DNA of 11,776 nucleotides from Spirochaetota bacterium (GTDB lineage Bacteria > Spirochaetota > Spirochaetia > Treponematales > Breznakiellaceae): assembly GCA_023406985.1 (NCBI GenBank), contig JAEXTK010000211.1, forward strand, positions 1 through 11,776, given 5' to 3'. Numbering within the stretch: the stretch's first letter is position 1; each line of letters starts with the position of its first letter. Shown here piece by piece: positions 1 through 6,825 of this stretch. Below the pieces are notes generated by a model that did no database searches, was not told the origin of the DNA, and saw only the letters and a program-made list of their open reading frames with translations. The position numbers and the translations under genes were made by a program.

Positions 1-96
1 ACGGGGCGCGCGTCGATACCGGAGCGACGGAGGGGACGCCCGTGAAGGCGTATAGGGGGAGGCGATCCTGAAACCGCGGGAAACTGCGGACTGATC
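1..96 (-). other. Untranslated leader (expression platform) of an off-window gene
   Basis: This is the stretch downstream of the SAM-I aptamer on the minus strand. It contains no ATG, GTG or TTG on that strand, so the controlled gene must start beyond the left edge. A perfect 5-bp stem is visible (ACGCC at 51-47, GGCGT at 40-36, six-base loop). A weaker CCGC/GCGG hairpin lies around 89-74, followed by only three T. There is no strong U-tract terminator. Two pyrimidine-rich CCTCC-type stretches (about 63-54 and 35-29) could act as anti-Shine-Dalgarno sequence, which would suggest translational control, but the ribosome binding site itself is not in view. Both the boundary and the mechanism are inference. 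Confidence 0.5.
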
Positions 97-219
97 GACC
101 TCTCTCATCTTCCGGTGCGATGCGCACCGCCGGATTTGGCACCTCTTAACCAGCCTCGCTGATTACGGTTGCCGGGCTTCGCAGGGCCGGTCCCTCCGCC
201 GCTCTCGATGAAAGATGTC
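97..219 (-). promoter_or_regulatory. SAM-I (S-box) riboswitch aptamer
   Basis: Read on the minus strand, this stretch carries the hallmark S-box blocks in order: GGAGGGACCGGCCC then GCCCGGCAACC (P2 and its kink-turn region), GAGGTGCCAAATCCGG (J3/4 and P4), and GGAAGATGAGAG (P4 to P1 closing strand). P1 pairs 215-207 with 109-101 (nine pairs, one G-U) and extends after one mismatch with 219-217 and 99-97. P3 is an eight-pair stem, 165-158 with 154-147, with loop GAG. P4 includes the perfect seven-pair stem 129-123 with 119-113. SAM-I riboswitches bind S-adenosylmethionine and switch off methionine or cysteine biosynthesis and uptake genes. The controlled gene lies to the left, outside the window. 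The sequence match is close throughout, so identification is firm; the target gene is unknown. Confidence 0.96.
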
Positions 220-229
220 TATGGGCGGG

Positions 230-259
230 AATATACCGAGCGCGGCGCGGATGCGTCAA
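230..259 (-). promoter_or_regulatory. Promoter of the SAM-I riboswitch transcript
   Basis: On the minus strand there is a -35 TTGACG (259-254, five of six to consensus) and a -10 TATATT (235-230, five of six) with an 18-base spacer. The predicted start, near 223, is just upstream of the outer P1 strand of the riboswitch at 219, which is where a riboswitch leader should begin. The -35 hexamer contains the TGA stop codon (258-256) of the upstream galactosidase gene, so the riboswitch gene has its own promoter and no spare intergenic DNA. Confidence 0.75.
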
Positions 260-2208
260 GCGTCCGGAGGATCGCCGTTCCGCTCTATCCGGAAGAGGCG
301 CGAGCCGTGCCGCGGCATCTTCGGCAGGACGAGCGTCCCGCCCGCGGGGAGCCGTTCGCCGGAACGGAGGTCGACGAAGGCGGCGAGGAGCGGTTCGTAT
401 TCGCGGAACACGGAGAGATCGTACCGCCGGTTCCCGGCGCGGGAAAAATTGAAGAACGCGACGTACCCCGAAGTGTTGTAATAGATTTCGGGGATTTCCT
501 GCTCCATCAGGTCGATGGCCACCGCCTGCCCCTTGTAGCATTGGGCGGAGATGGAATCGATGAGGCGGAGGTCGGCCAGGGCGGTCGCCGACAACGCCGA
601 GAAATCGTCCGAATACATGAGGGCGCCGCCCGAGAGGGCGATGGCGTCGAGTTGGGCCCGCCGCTCGGCGGGACTGAGGCGCGTGCCGCGGTCGCGGATG
701 ATCGCGCAGTCGGGGTCGTTGAGCCAGATGCGCTTGTGCATGGGGCTGCGGACCATGAAGTTCCGCAGCGAATTCCGGGCGCCGATCATGGCCCCCGTCC
801 TGAGCAGCTTACCGGACAGCTTGATCCAGAAATCTCCGGTGTCGGGGCCGACGCGCATGGAATCCACGAGGCCGATACCCGCGGAGAGGGGCATGCCGCA
901 GCCCATGATCTTCACGTCCGCGCCCGCCGCCTGCCGTATCGTCCGCATGCCCTCCTTGAGGACTTGGGCCCGCGACAGCGAGAGGTCGTGGTGGCAGGCG
1001 CCCCGCAAACAGGCGGAGAAGAGGAAATCGCACTTCAGGACCTCGAATCCCCAATCCTCCACGATGGTGCGGACTACCTCGCGGAGGTATTCGGCGAAGC
1101 GCGGGTGCGTGACGTCGAGCCCGTAATAGAACCCCTTCCAGTACGGGTTATAGCCGGCGGGGAGCCTGCGGCCGTACTCGTTCTTGAGGACGTACTCCGG
1201 ATGGAGCCGGGCGAGCTCGGAATCGCCCGCGGCGGAGAAGGGCGCGAACCAGAGCCCCGGCCGCATGCCCGCGGACCGGATGGCGTCCGCGAGCTCCCGC
1301 ATCCGATGCGCGAAGGCGGGTTTCGGCTCGAGCCAATCCCCCACCGCGGTCTGCCAGCCGTCGTCGATTTGGAATATCTCGAGCTCGGGACCCTGCGCGG
1401 CGATCGCCTTCAGGTTTTTGTAGAGCGCTTCGGGCGAGAGCTTCGTGTAGTACTCGTACCACGAACACCACCCGCTCGGCCGGCGCGCCGGAGGCGTATA
1501 GCCGAGGCGCTCGCGCAGGGCCCAGAAGTAGGACTGCTCCACGAAGGGCCGCGTGCCGTAGCGGAAGACGATCGAGTCCAGCTCGATCTCTTTTCCCGGT
1601 TCCAGGAGCTGGCGCCCGAAGTCGTAGATGAGTTCGAAATAGCTCTTGCCCCGGCGGTCGATGTTGAGGATGACGTAGAAGAATTGGTCGAAGGGCGTTT
1701 CCTGGCCCACGAGGAGGGCGCGGCCGCTCTCCAGGTCCATGATGACCGAGTACATCTCGGAGGACAGCTGGCCGGGGCTGTTGGAGGGGAGGTTCGCCAT
1801 ATTGGAGGAGGCGAGCGAGACGAGGTGGAAGCGCGGCCGCAGCGGCTTGTCGGTGATCCGGTATGACCGGGTGGTGGACCAGGATTGGTAGCCGTTCCGG
1901 AGGAAGGCGACCTTGCGCGGGTCGGTCCCCTCAAGGAAACCGCCGAGGCCTCCCTCGGCGGGGAACCGGAGCCGGGTGATGCGGGTGGAAGTGCGCCCGA
2001 TGTTGACGAGGCGGAGCGTGTACCGCATCCCGTCGTCGAGCTGCTGGACGGCTCCCCGGAGCTCGATCCAATCGTTACGGTAGGAGAAGCGGTCGTCTCC
2101 GTCGTCGACCGCTATCAGGGGAAACGAACGGCGCTCTATGCCGAATTTGAGCTCGACCTTCGCCTGCGGGAAGAAACGCGCGAATGCGCTCCGGAGTCTT
2201 TCGTCCAT
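256..2208 (-). CDS. GH36 family alpha-galactosidase (raffinose-family alpha-galactoside hydrolase)
   Basis: A 650-residue protein with an N-terminal beta-rich part (about 1-235) followed by a (beta/alpha)8 catalytic domain (about 240-560) and a small C-terminal beta domain. Visible GH36/clan GH-D motifs are WCSWYEYY at 247-254, IDDGWQ at 281-286, KCDFLF at 392-397 with D394 as predicted nucleophile, RVGPD at 452-456 with D456 as predicted acid/base, and NDPDC at 497-501. There is no signal peptide, so it should act in the cytoplasm on imported melibiose- or raffinose-type sugars; no transporter is in view. ATG at 2208 is preceded by GGCGGGA about six bases upstream and a second purine run farther off. 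It lies 98 bp downstream of asnA with its own promoter candidate. Family assignment is firm; the exact substrate, including possible transglycosylation as in raffinose synthases, is not. Confidence 0.9.
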   Translation of the reverse strand: MDERLRSAFARFFPQAKVELKFGIERRSFPLIAVDDGDDRFSYRNDWIELRGAVQQLDDGMRYTLRLVNIGRTSTRITRLRFPAEGGLGGFLEGTDPRKVAFLRNGYQSWSTTRSYRITDKPLRPRFHLVSLASSNMANLPSNSPGQLSSEMYSVIMDLESGRALLVGQETPFDQFFYVILNIDRRGKSYFELIYDFGRQLLEPGKEIELDSIVFRYGTRPFVEQSYFWALRERLGYTPPARRPSGWCSWYEYYTKLSPEALYKNLKAIAAQGPELEIFQIDDGWQTAVGDWLEPKPAFAHRMRELADAIRSAGMRPGLWFAPFSAAGDSELARLHPEYVLKNEYGRRLPAGYNPYWKGFYYGLDVTHPRFAEYLREVVRTIVEDWGFEVLKCDFLFSACLRGACHHDLSLSRAQVLKEGMRTIRQAAGADVKIMGCGMPLSAGIGLVDSMRVGPDTGDFWIKLSGKLLRTGAMIGARNSLRNFMVRSPMHKRIWLNDPDCAIIRDRGTRLSPAERRAQLDAIALSGGALMYSDDFSALSATALADLRLIDSISAQCYKGQAVAIDLMEQEIPEIYYNTSGYVAFFNFSRAGNRRYDLSVFREYEPLLAAFVDLRSGERLPAGGTLVLPKMPRHGSRLFRIERNGDPPDA

Positions 2209-2246
2209 GCACGGTCCCGCCTGTTTCCTTCCGCGTCGTTGCGGTA

Positions 2247-2275
2247 ATTCTCCTATGCGCGCTCCGCGCCGTCAA
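2247..2275 (-). promoter_or_regulatory. Candidate promoter of the GH36 gene
   Basis: On the minus strand, TTGACG (2275-2270, five of six) and GAGAAT (2252-2247, four of six) are separated by exactly 17 bases. The predicted start lies about 30 bases before the galactosidase ATG. The -35 box and the spacer are covered by a perfect inverted repeat (2261-2289), which suggests regulation of this promoter. It would let the GH36 gene be expressed apart from asnA. Confidence 0.55.
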
Positions 2276-2289
2276 GTTCGGCGCGGAGC
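2261..2289. promoter_or_regulatory. Perfect 10-bp inverted repeat between asnA and the GH36 gene
   Basis: GCTCCGCGCC (2261-2270) and GGCGCGGAGC (2280-2289) are perfect inverted arms around a nine-base centre. On the minus strand one arm lies in the spacer and the other upstream of the -35 box of the predicted galactosidase promoter. It could be an operator for a sugar-responsive repressor, or a transcription-ending stem-loop for asnA. No T run follows it on either strand, which argues against an ordinary intrinsic terminator. The arms are seen directly; the role is inferred. Confidence 0.5.
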
Positions 2290-2306
2290 TTCGGCGGGGA
2301 GCGGTC

Positions 2307-3341
2307 CTACATGAGGGGGACGCCGCGCTTCTTGCACGTCTGGAGGGTTTCGTCGGGCCAGACGGAGGCCTGGACTTCGCCGATATGGGCCTTCCGGAGG
2401 AAGAACATGCAGAGCCGCGACTGGCCGATGCCGCCGCCGATGGTCTGCGGGAACTCGCCGGCCAAGAGGCGCTTGTGCCAGTAGAGGTCCTTCCGGTCCT
2501 CGTTGCCGGTGAGCGCGAGCTGGCGGAGCAGGGTCTCGCGGTCCACGCGGATGCCCATGGACGAGAGTTCCAGGGAATCGCCGCGGACGGAGTCCCAGAC
2601 GATGATGTCGCCGTTGAGTCCGGCCCTGCCGTCCTCCGCGATCGTGGTCCAGTCGTCGTAGTCGGGGGCGCGCCCGCCGTGGGTAGCGCCGTCCGAGAGT
2701 TTCCCGCCGATGCCGATCAGGAAGACGGCGCCGAATTCGCGGGCCAGCTCCTTCTCGCGCTCCTGGGGACTCAGCTTCGGGTAGCGCGCGAGCGCCTCCT
2801 CGGCGTGGATGAAGCGGATCTTCTCCGGAAGCACGGGCGCGAGGTCGGCGTATTGTTCGGCCACGACGAACTCGGTCCGCTTGAGGACCTCGTAGATGCG
2901 GCCCACGATGTTCTTCAGTAAGGCGAGGTTCCGATCTTCCGGGTCCATGACGAGTTCCCAGTCCCACTGGTCCACGTAGATGGAATGGATGGCGTCGATG
3001 TCGTCGTCGGGGCGGAGCGCGTTCATGTCGGTGTAGAGCCCCGTGCCCGGCGCGTAGCCGTAATCCGCCAGGGCCATGCGCTTCCACTTGGCGAGGGACT
3101 GCACCACTTCCATCTCCCGCTCGCCCAGGCGGCCGACGGGGAAGCGGACCGGCCGCTCCACTCCGTTGAGGTCGTCGTTGATGCCGGAACCCCGGGGAAC
3201 GAAGAGCGGGGAGGTGACGCGGGAAAGGCGGAGCTCGGCGGAGAGGTTCCGCTCGAAGAAATCCTTTACCAGCTTGATGCCCTGCTCGGTCCGCTTGAGG
3301 TCGAGCAGGGGAACGTACTGCGGGGGGAGTATCGCGTTCAT
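2307..3341 (-). CDS. asnA: Aspartate--ammonia ligase (AsnA-type asparagine synthetase)
   Basis: A 344-residue cytoplasmic enzyme that makes asparagine from aspartate, ammonia and ATP (to AMP and pyrophosphate). It belongs to the class II aminoacyl-tRNA synthetase-like fold. Family hallmarks seen: SPLFVPRGSGINDDLNG at 44-60, KWKRMALADYG at 86-96, GLYTDMNALR at 101-110, YVDQWDWE at 122-129, LELSSMGIRVD at 257-267 and GGGIGQSRLCMF at 302-313. The length is close to the 330 residues usual for AsnA. ATG at 3341 has AAAGGAAA about eight bases upstream. It is divergent from the MprF-like gene with 136 bp between the starts, and 98 bp upstream of the GH36 gene on the same strand. No glutamine-amidotransferase domain is present, so ammonia is the nitrogen donor. 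Assignment is secure. Confidence 0.97.
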   Translation of the reverse strand: MNAILPPQYVPLLDLKRTEQGIKLVKDFFERNLSAELRLSRVTSPLFVPRGSGINDDLNGVERPVRFPVGRLGEREMEVVQSLAKWKRMALADYGYAPGTGLYTDMNALRPDDDIDAIHSIYVDQWDWELVMDPEDRNLALLKNIVGRIYEVLKRTEFVVAEQYADLAPVLPEKIRFIHAEEALARYPKLSPQEREKELAREFGAVFLIGIGGKLSDGATHGGRAPDYDDWTTIAEDGRAGLNGDIIVWDSVRGDSLELSSMGIRVDRETLLRQLALTGNEDRKDLYWHKRLLAGEFPQTIGGGIGQSRLCMFFLRKAHIGEVQASVWPDETLQTCKKRGVPLM

Positions 3342-3356
3342 GGTGCGCTTTCCTTT

Positions 3357-3377
3357 CCGGCCGTATACGGGAGCCGG
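3357..3377. promoter_or_regulatory. Palindrome in the asnA leader, possible operator
   Basis: The perfect 10-bp palindrome CCGTATACGG (3361-3370) sits inside a second inverted pair, CCGGC (3357-3361) and GCCGG (3373-3377). It lies directly upstream of the asnA ribosome binding site and downstream of the only promoter-like -10 found (TAGAAT, minus strand 3395-3390, with a poor -35). That is where a repressor would block transcription. Palindromes of this length also arise by chance in GC-rich DNA, so the role is tentative. Confidence 0.3.
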
Positions 3378-3389
3378 CGTATCGACCGT

Positions 3390-3418
3390 ATTCTATCGAG
3401 AACCGGTCGGCCGGGGAA
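3390..3418 (-). promoter_or_regulatory. Weak candidate promoter of asnA
   Basis: On the minus strand, TAGAAT (3395-3390, five of six to the -10 consensus) has TTCCCC (3418-3413, three of six) 17 bases upstream. The leader would be about 42 bases. The poor -35 suggests either activator dependence or that the true promoter differs. No long structured leader such as a T-box fits in this gap. Confidence 0.3.
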
Positions 3419-3426
3419 GACGGAGG

Positions 3427-3456
3427 CTGAAAATAGCTCCTTCGATCCCCTATACT
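3427..3456 (+). promoter_or_regulatory. Candidate promoter of the MprF-like gene
   Basis: TATACT (3451-3456, five of six) is preceded by CTGAAA (3427-3432, four of six) with an 18-base spacer. Transcription would start near 3463, just before the AAGGAG ribosome binding site at 3464-3469, giving a leader of about 15 bases before the ATG at 3478. Confidence 0.45.
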
Positions 3457-3477
3457 TGAGGCCAAGGAGTGACGCCC

Positions 3478-5304
3478 ATGCCGCTGCTCAAGATCCCCGC
3501 CTCCCTGCTCGGCGCCGTGCACGCGCTGCTGCCGAAGGGCGGCGATTTCGCGCTCGCCGCGATCGCCGTCATGGTCGCGCTCGGCGCGGCCGTCCTCGCG
3601 TCGCGGCTCCTGGGCCGCCGCGTCCTCGCGGAGCGCGCGGTCCCCGGAACCCTCGCCGCGCTGACGGCGGTCATGGGGTTGCTCGACGTAGCCTCGGCGG
3701 CGACGCCCGCCCCGCCCGGCAGCATCGCGGCGCTGGAGGCCATTTCTCCCCTGGAACTGCGCCACGCGAGCCACCTGGCCGCCGGCTTCGCGGGGCTCGC
3801 CCTCATCTATCTCGCGCGGGGGCTCGCGCGGCGGAAGCGGAGCGCGTGGGTCATCGCCGTGGTCGCCCTCACGGTGTCCGTCGCGGCGCACCTGTCCAAG
3901 GGGCTGGACTGGGAGGAAGCCGTGCTCGCGGCCGCGCTCGCCGGCGCCTTCATGGTCGCCCGGCGGAGTTTCCACGCGCTTTCCGACGCGCCTTCCCTGC
4001 GCCAAGGCCTCGGTACGCTCGTCGGCGGGACCCTCATCACCGTCGGCTTCGGCGTGGCCGCCTTCCGCGCGCTCGCGGCCCGGCACGAGCGCTTCCTCTC
4101 GATCGAGGACGCGCTCCGCGCGACGTTCAACGTGGTGCTGTCCGGAGACGCCGCGCCGGTGACGCTCAGCGGCCCCTTCGATCGGCTGTTGCCGCTCTCC
4201 CTATCGGTCGCCGCCGCCGCCGTGGCGGCCGTCTCCCTGGTCATGGTCCTGCGCCCGGTCGTCCTCCGCGCCCCCGCGTCCGGCGCGGACCGCCTCCGGG
4301 CCTCCGGCATCGCCGCCCGGTGGGGGCGGAACGTCCTGGACCGGTACGCCCTCTTCGACGATAAGCACTATCGGTTCTCGCCCCAGGGCAGCGTGACGGC
4401 CTACGTCGCGGTCGGCCGGCGAGCGGTGGCCCTCCACGGCCCGATCGGACCGGCGGAGGATCGGCGCGAGGCCGCGGCCGACTTCCTCGCCCACTGCCTG
4501 CGGAGCGATTGGGAGCCGTCGGTCTATCAGGCGGGGACCGAGGATCTCGCCGACCTCGCCGCCGCCGGTTTCGGCGCTTCCCTCAGGATCGGGCACGAGG
4601 CCATCCTGGACTTGTCGGCCTTCTCGCTCGCCGGCAAACGGTCCCAGGATCTCCGGACGGCCCTCAATCGGGCGGCCAAGGAGGGCGGGCGCCTCGCGGT
4701 CTCCGAGCCGCCGCACCCGAGCGGCTTCATCGCCTCCCTCCGGGCGACCAACGAGGAGTGGCTCACCGTCCGCGGCGGCTTCGAGCAGCGTTTCGCGCTC
4801 GGGAGGTTCGATGAGGAGTACCTCGCGGGGTGTCCCCTCGTCGTGGCCGTGGACGCCGCGGGGCGCGCGGTGGGGTTCTTGAGCCTCGTGGGGGAATTCG
4901 GCTCCGGCCGCGTCGCGGTGGACCTCATGCGCTCCGGTATCGGGGCCCCCCGCGGCACGATGGACGCCCTGTTCGCGACCGCCCTCGGTTGGGCGAAGGA
5001 GAAGGGCTACGCGGGCTTCAACTTCGGGCTCGCGTCCTTCGCCCAGGTCGGGGAGCATCCGGACGATCCGCCGCTGGAAAAGGCGATCGCGGCGTCCATT
5101 CCCGTGCTGGAACGGTTCTACGGCTTCGGCGGCCTCGCGGGATTCAAGGAGAAATTCGATCCGGTCTGGGAGCCGCGCTTCCTCGTGGTCCGGTCCTCCG
5201 CGTCGCTCGTCCCGACCCTGTACGCGGTGGCGCGGATCCACCTCGGCTTCGATCCGCTGCCCTTCGCGCTCGCGAAGGTCCTCGGCCTGCCGAAGTCAAA
5301 GTAG
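3478..5304 (+). CDS. Membrane protein with MprF-type phosphatidylglycerol lysyltransferase domain (DUF2156)
   Basis: A 608-residue protein. Hydrophobic segments near 23-45, 57-77, 97-116, 123-143, 146-163, 178-199 and 238-263 suggest seven membrane helices, followed by a cytoplasmic domain (about 285-575) like the catalytic C-terminus of MprF. Matching motifs are YALFDDKHYRFS at 290-301, DLRTALNRA at 391-399, FALGRFDEEYL at 439-449, VDLMR at 481-485, WAKEKGY at 505-511 and EKFDPVWEPRFLV at 558-570. MprF synthases move an amino acid from aminoacyl-tRNA to phosphatidylglycerol, altering surface charge. The usual full-length protein (about 840 residues) has a larger membrane part including a flippase; that part seems missing. 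I chose ATG 3478 over GTG 3469 because AAGGAG at 3464-3469 is eight bases from the ATG and overlaps the GTG. The amino acid moved and the lipid acceptor are unknown. Confidence 0.85.
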   Translation: MPLLKIPASLLGAVHALLPKGGDFALAAIAVMVALGAAVLASRLLGRRVLAERAVPGTLAALTAVMGLLDVASAATPAPPGSIAALEAISPLELRHASHLAAGFAGLALIYLARGLARRKRSAWVIAVVALTVSVAAHLSKGLDWEEAVLAAALAGAFMVARRSFHALSDAPSLRQGLGTLVGGTLITVGFGVAAFRALAARHERFLSIEDALRATFNVVLSGDAAPVTLSGPFDRLLPLSLSVAAAAVAAVSLVMVLRPVVLRAPASGADRLRASGIAARWGRNVLDRYALFDDKHYRFSPQGSVTAYVAVGRRAVALHGPIGPAEDRREAAADFLAHCLRSDWEPSVYQAGTEDLADLAAAGFGASLRIGHEAILDLSAFSLAGKRSQDLRTALNRAAKEGGRLAVSEPPHPSGFIASLRATNEEWLTVRGGFEQRFALGRFDEEYLAGCPLVVAVDAAGRAVGFLSLVGEFGSGRVAVDLMRSGIGAPRGTMDALFATALGWAKEKGYAGFNFGLASFAQVGEHPDDPPLEKAIAASIPVLERFYGFGGLAGFKEKFDPVWEPRFLVVRSSASLVPTLYAVARIHLGFDPLPFALAKVLGLPKSK

Positions 5305-6825
5305 GGTGCGGACCGCGCGGGGGAGGCGGTCGGCGGAGCGGAGATCCGCCAGGGCCGCCGCGACGATGCCGATGCCGCGCGCGGCGTCTTCCGCGGTCAG
5401 GGAGGCGAAGCTGAGCCGGACGTGGGCGTCCGCGACGCCTTCTCCCCGCCGCTCGCTCTCGCCGCTGCCGTAGACCGCCTCGGGAACCAGCCCCGCGCCG
5501 CGGGCGAGGGCGGCCGCGCGGAGCGCGGTGCCGGTGACGCCGGCGAGGCGCACCCAGAGGTGGAGGCCTCCGTCGGGCCGATCGAAGGAGGCGCCGAGGG
5601 GCGGGAGGAGCCGGTCGGCCGCGTCGGTCGCCGCGGCGTAGACCGCGCCGTAGTGCCGGCGGAGGAAGGCGAGCCGGTCCGCGTGGAGGCCGCGGCGCAG
5701 GTAGAGCTCCAGGGCGCGCTGGACGAGGCCGTCGGTGGCGATGTCGGTGGCGCGCTTGGCCGCCTCGAAGCGGTCGCGGAGGCGGCGCGGGGTGACGAGG
5801 ACGCCGAGCCGAAGGCCCGGCATGAGCACCTTGGAAAAGCTCCGCACGTAGATGACGCGGTCCTCCGCGTCGATGGCCTTGACGCAGGTGGGCTCCCGCC
5901 GTAGTCCGTACGAGAGGTCGGAGAGGAGATCGTCCTCCAGGACGTAGAAGTCGTACTTCCGGGCGAGGGAGAGGAGGCCGCGCATCCGGTCCTCGCTCCA
6001 GGAGATCGTGGTCGGGTTCTGGTAGCGCGGGATGGCGTACACGAGGCGCGGAGACCGCTCGCGGAGGACGCGTTCCAAAGCGTCCAGGTCCATGCCGTCA
6101 CGGTCGACGCGGACGCCGAGGGTCTCCGCCCCGCGCGACCAGAAGACCGCGAGGGCGCCGCGGTAGGTGGGCTCCTCCACGACGGCCGCGTCGCGCGGCC
6201 CGAGGAGGGCCTTGGCCGCGAGGTCGATGCCCTGCTGGGCCCCCGAGACCACCCGGATATCGTCGAGCTCGGCGCGTACGCCGTGCGCGGAGAAGAGGTA
6301 TTCGGCGAGGGCGCCGCGGAAGGGAGCCCAGCCGGCGCTCTCCTGGTACCCGAAGGCCCAGCCGCCGTCGCGGTCCAGGACTTCGTTCACGAGGGACTTG
6401 AACTCCGCCGCGGGGAAGAGCGCGGGCGAGGGCGCCCCCGCCGCGAGGTCGAGCACGCCTTCGCCGACGAGGACCCTGCCCGCGGCGAGGTCCGCGAGGT
6501 CCGCGGCTTCTCCCGCCTCCCGCGAGCGTCCGCGGCCCGGCTCTTCGCCGCGGCCCGCGTCCGCCGTCCCTCCGGAGCCGTCGTCGCGCACGTAGACGCC
6601 GCTCCCCGCGCGCGCCGCCACCCAGCCTTCCCGCTCCAGGATGCGGTACGCGGCCACGGCGGTGGCCGGATTGACCCCCGCCGCGTCGGAAAGTCTCCGC
6701 ACCGAGGGCAGGCGTTCGCCGACGCGGGCCTCGCCCGAGCGGATCGCCCGGCGCAGGGCGTCGGCGAGTTTGAGGTAGAGGGGCGATTCCGTGTCGTGGT
6801 CTATTCGAATTGTATCGATACGCAT
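5296..6825 (-). CDS. pdxR: GntR/MocR-family regulator with aminotransferase-like domain (PdxR-like)
   Basis: A 509-residue protein with an N-terminal GntR winged helix (about 14-80: PLYLKLADALRRAI, then LPSVRRLSDAAGVNPATAVAAY at 39-60, GSGVYV at 74-79). An Ala/Gly/Arg-rich linker (about 83-120) leads to a fold-type I aminotransferase-like domain. The predicted PLP lysine is K332 in SFSK (329-332); SGAQQGIDL (194-202), YQNPT (268-272) and EDDLLSDLSY (297-306) are the other family blocks. The usual EDDY has Leu in place of Tyr, and the NPTG glycine is Thr. PdxR proteins sense PLP and control pdxST, and here the gene is divergent from pdxS with shared operator-like repeats, which supports that role. 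No Shine-Dalgarno sequence precedes ATG 6825. The 3' end overlaps the convergent MprF-like gene by 9 bp. Family firm; target inferred from context. Confidence 0.9.
   Translation of the reverse strand: MRIDTIRIDHDTESPLYLKLADALRRAIRSGEARVGERLPSVRRLSDAAGVNPATAVAAYRILEREGWVAARAGSGVYVRDDGSGGTADAGRGEEPGRGRSREAGEAADLADLAAGRVLVGEGVLDLAAGAPSPALFPAAEFKSLVNEVLDRDGGWAFGYQESAGWAPFRGALAEYLFSAHGVRAELDDIRVVSGAQQGIDLAAKALLGPRDAAVVEEPTYRGALAVFWSRGAETLGVRVDRDGMDLDALERVLRERSPRLVYAIPRYQNPTTISWSEDRMRGLLSLARKYDFYVLEDDLLSDLSYGLRREPTCVKAIDAEDRVIYVRSFSKVLMPGLRLGVLVTPRRLRDRFEAAKRATDIATDGLVQRALELYLRRGLHADRLAFLRRHYGAVYAAATDAADRLLPPLGASFDRPDGGLHLWVRLAGVTGTALRAAALARGAGLVPEAVYGSGESERRGEGVADAHVRLSFASLTAEDAARGIGIVAAALADLRSADRLPRAVRTLL

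Noticed and set aside
1..71. A short open plus-strand frame at the left edge that could be the tail of a gene.
   Set aside because: All three plus frames stop within 71 bases and none gives a recognisable protein end. The same DNA is the downstream leader of the minus-strand SAM-I riboswitch, which explains it better.
113..129. Perfect 7-bp hairpin with a three-base loop, first taken for a terminator of the galactosidase gene.
   Set aside because: It has no T run and is exactly the P4 stem of the SAM-I aptamer.
169..1866. A 565-codon open frame on the plus strand opposite the GH36 gene.
   Set aside because: It is Arg/Gly/Glu-rich with no family motifs and mirrors the codon bias of a clear GH36 gene; long antisense frames are expected in GC-rich DNA.
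3469..3471. GTG as the start of the MprF-like gene, three codons upstream of the ATG.
   Set aside because: The GTG overlaps the AAGGAG ribosome binding site itself, while ATG 3478 is eight bases after it.
3342..3477. A T-box or other riboswitch in front of asnA.
   Set aside because: The gap is 136 bp shared by two divergent genes and shows no T-box sequence or anti-terminator structure; only short palindromes are visible.
2272..4086. A 604-codon minus-strand open frame across asnA and the start of the MprF-like gene.
   Set aside because: It crosses two well-supported genes and an intergenic promoter region, and its product is low-complexity Arg/Pro/Gly with no recognisable domain.
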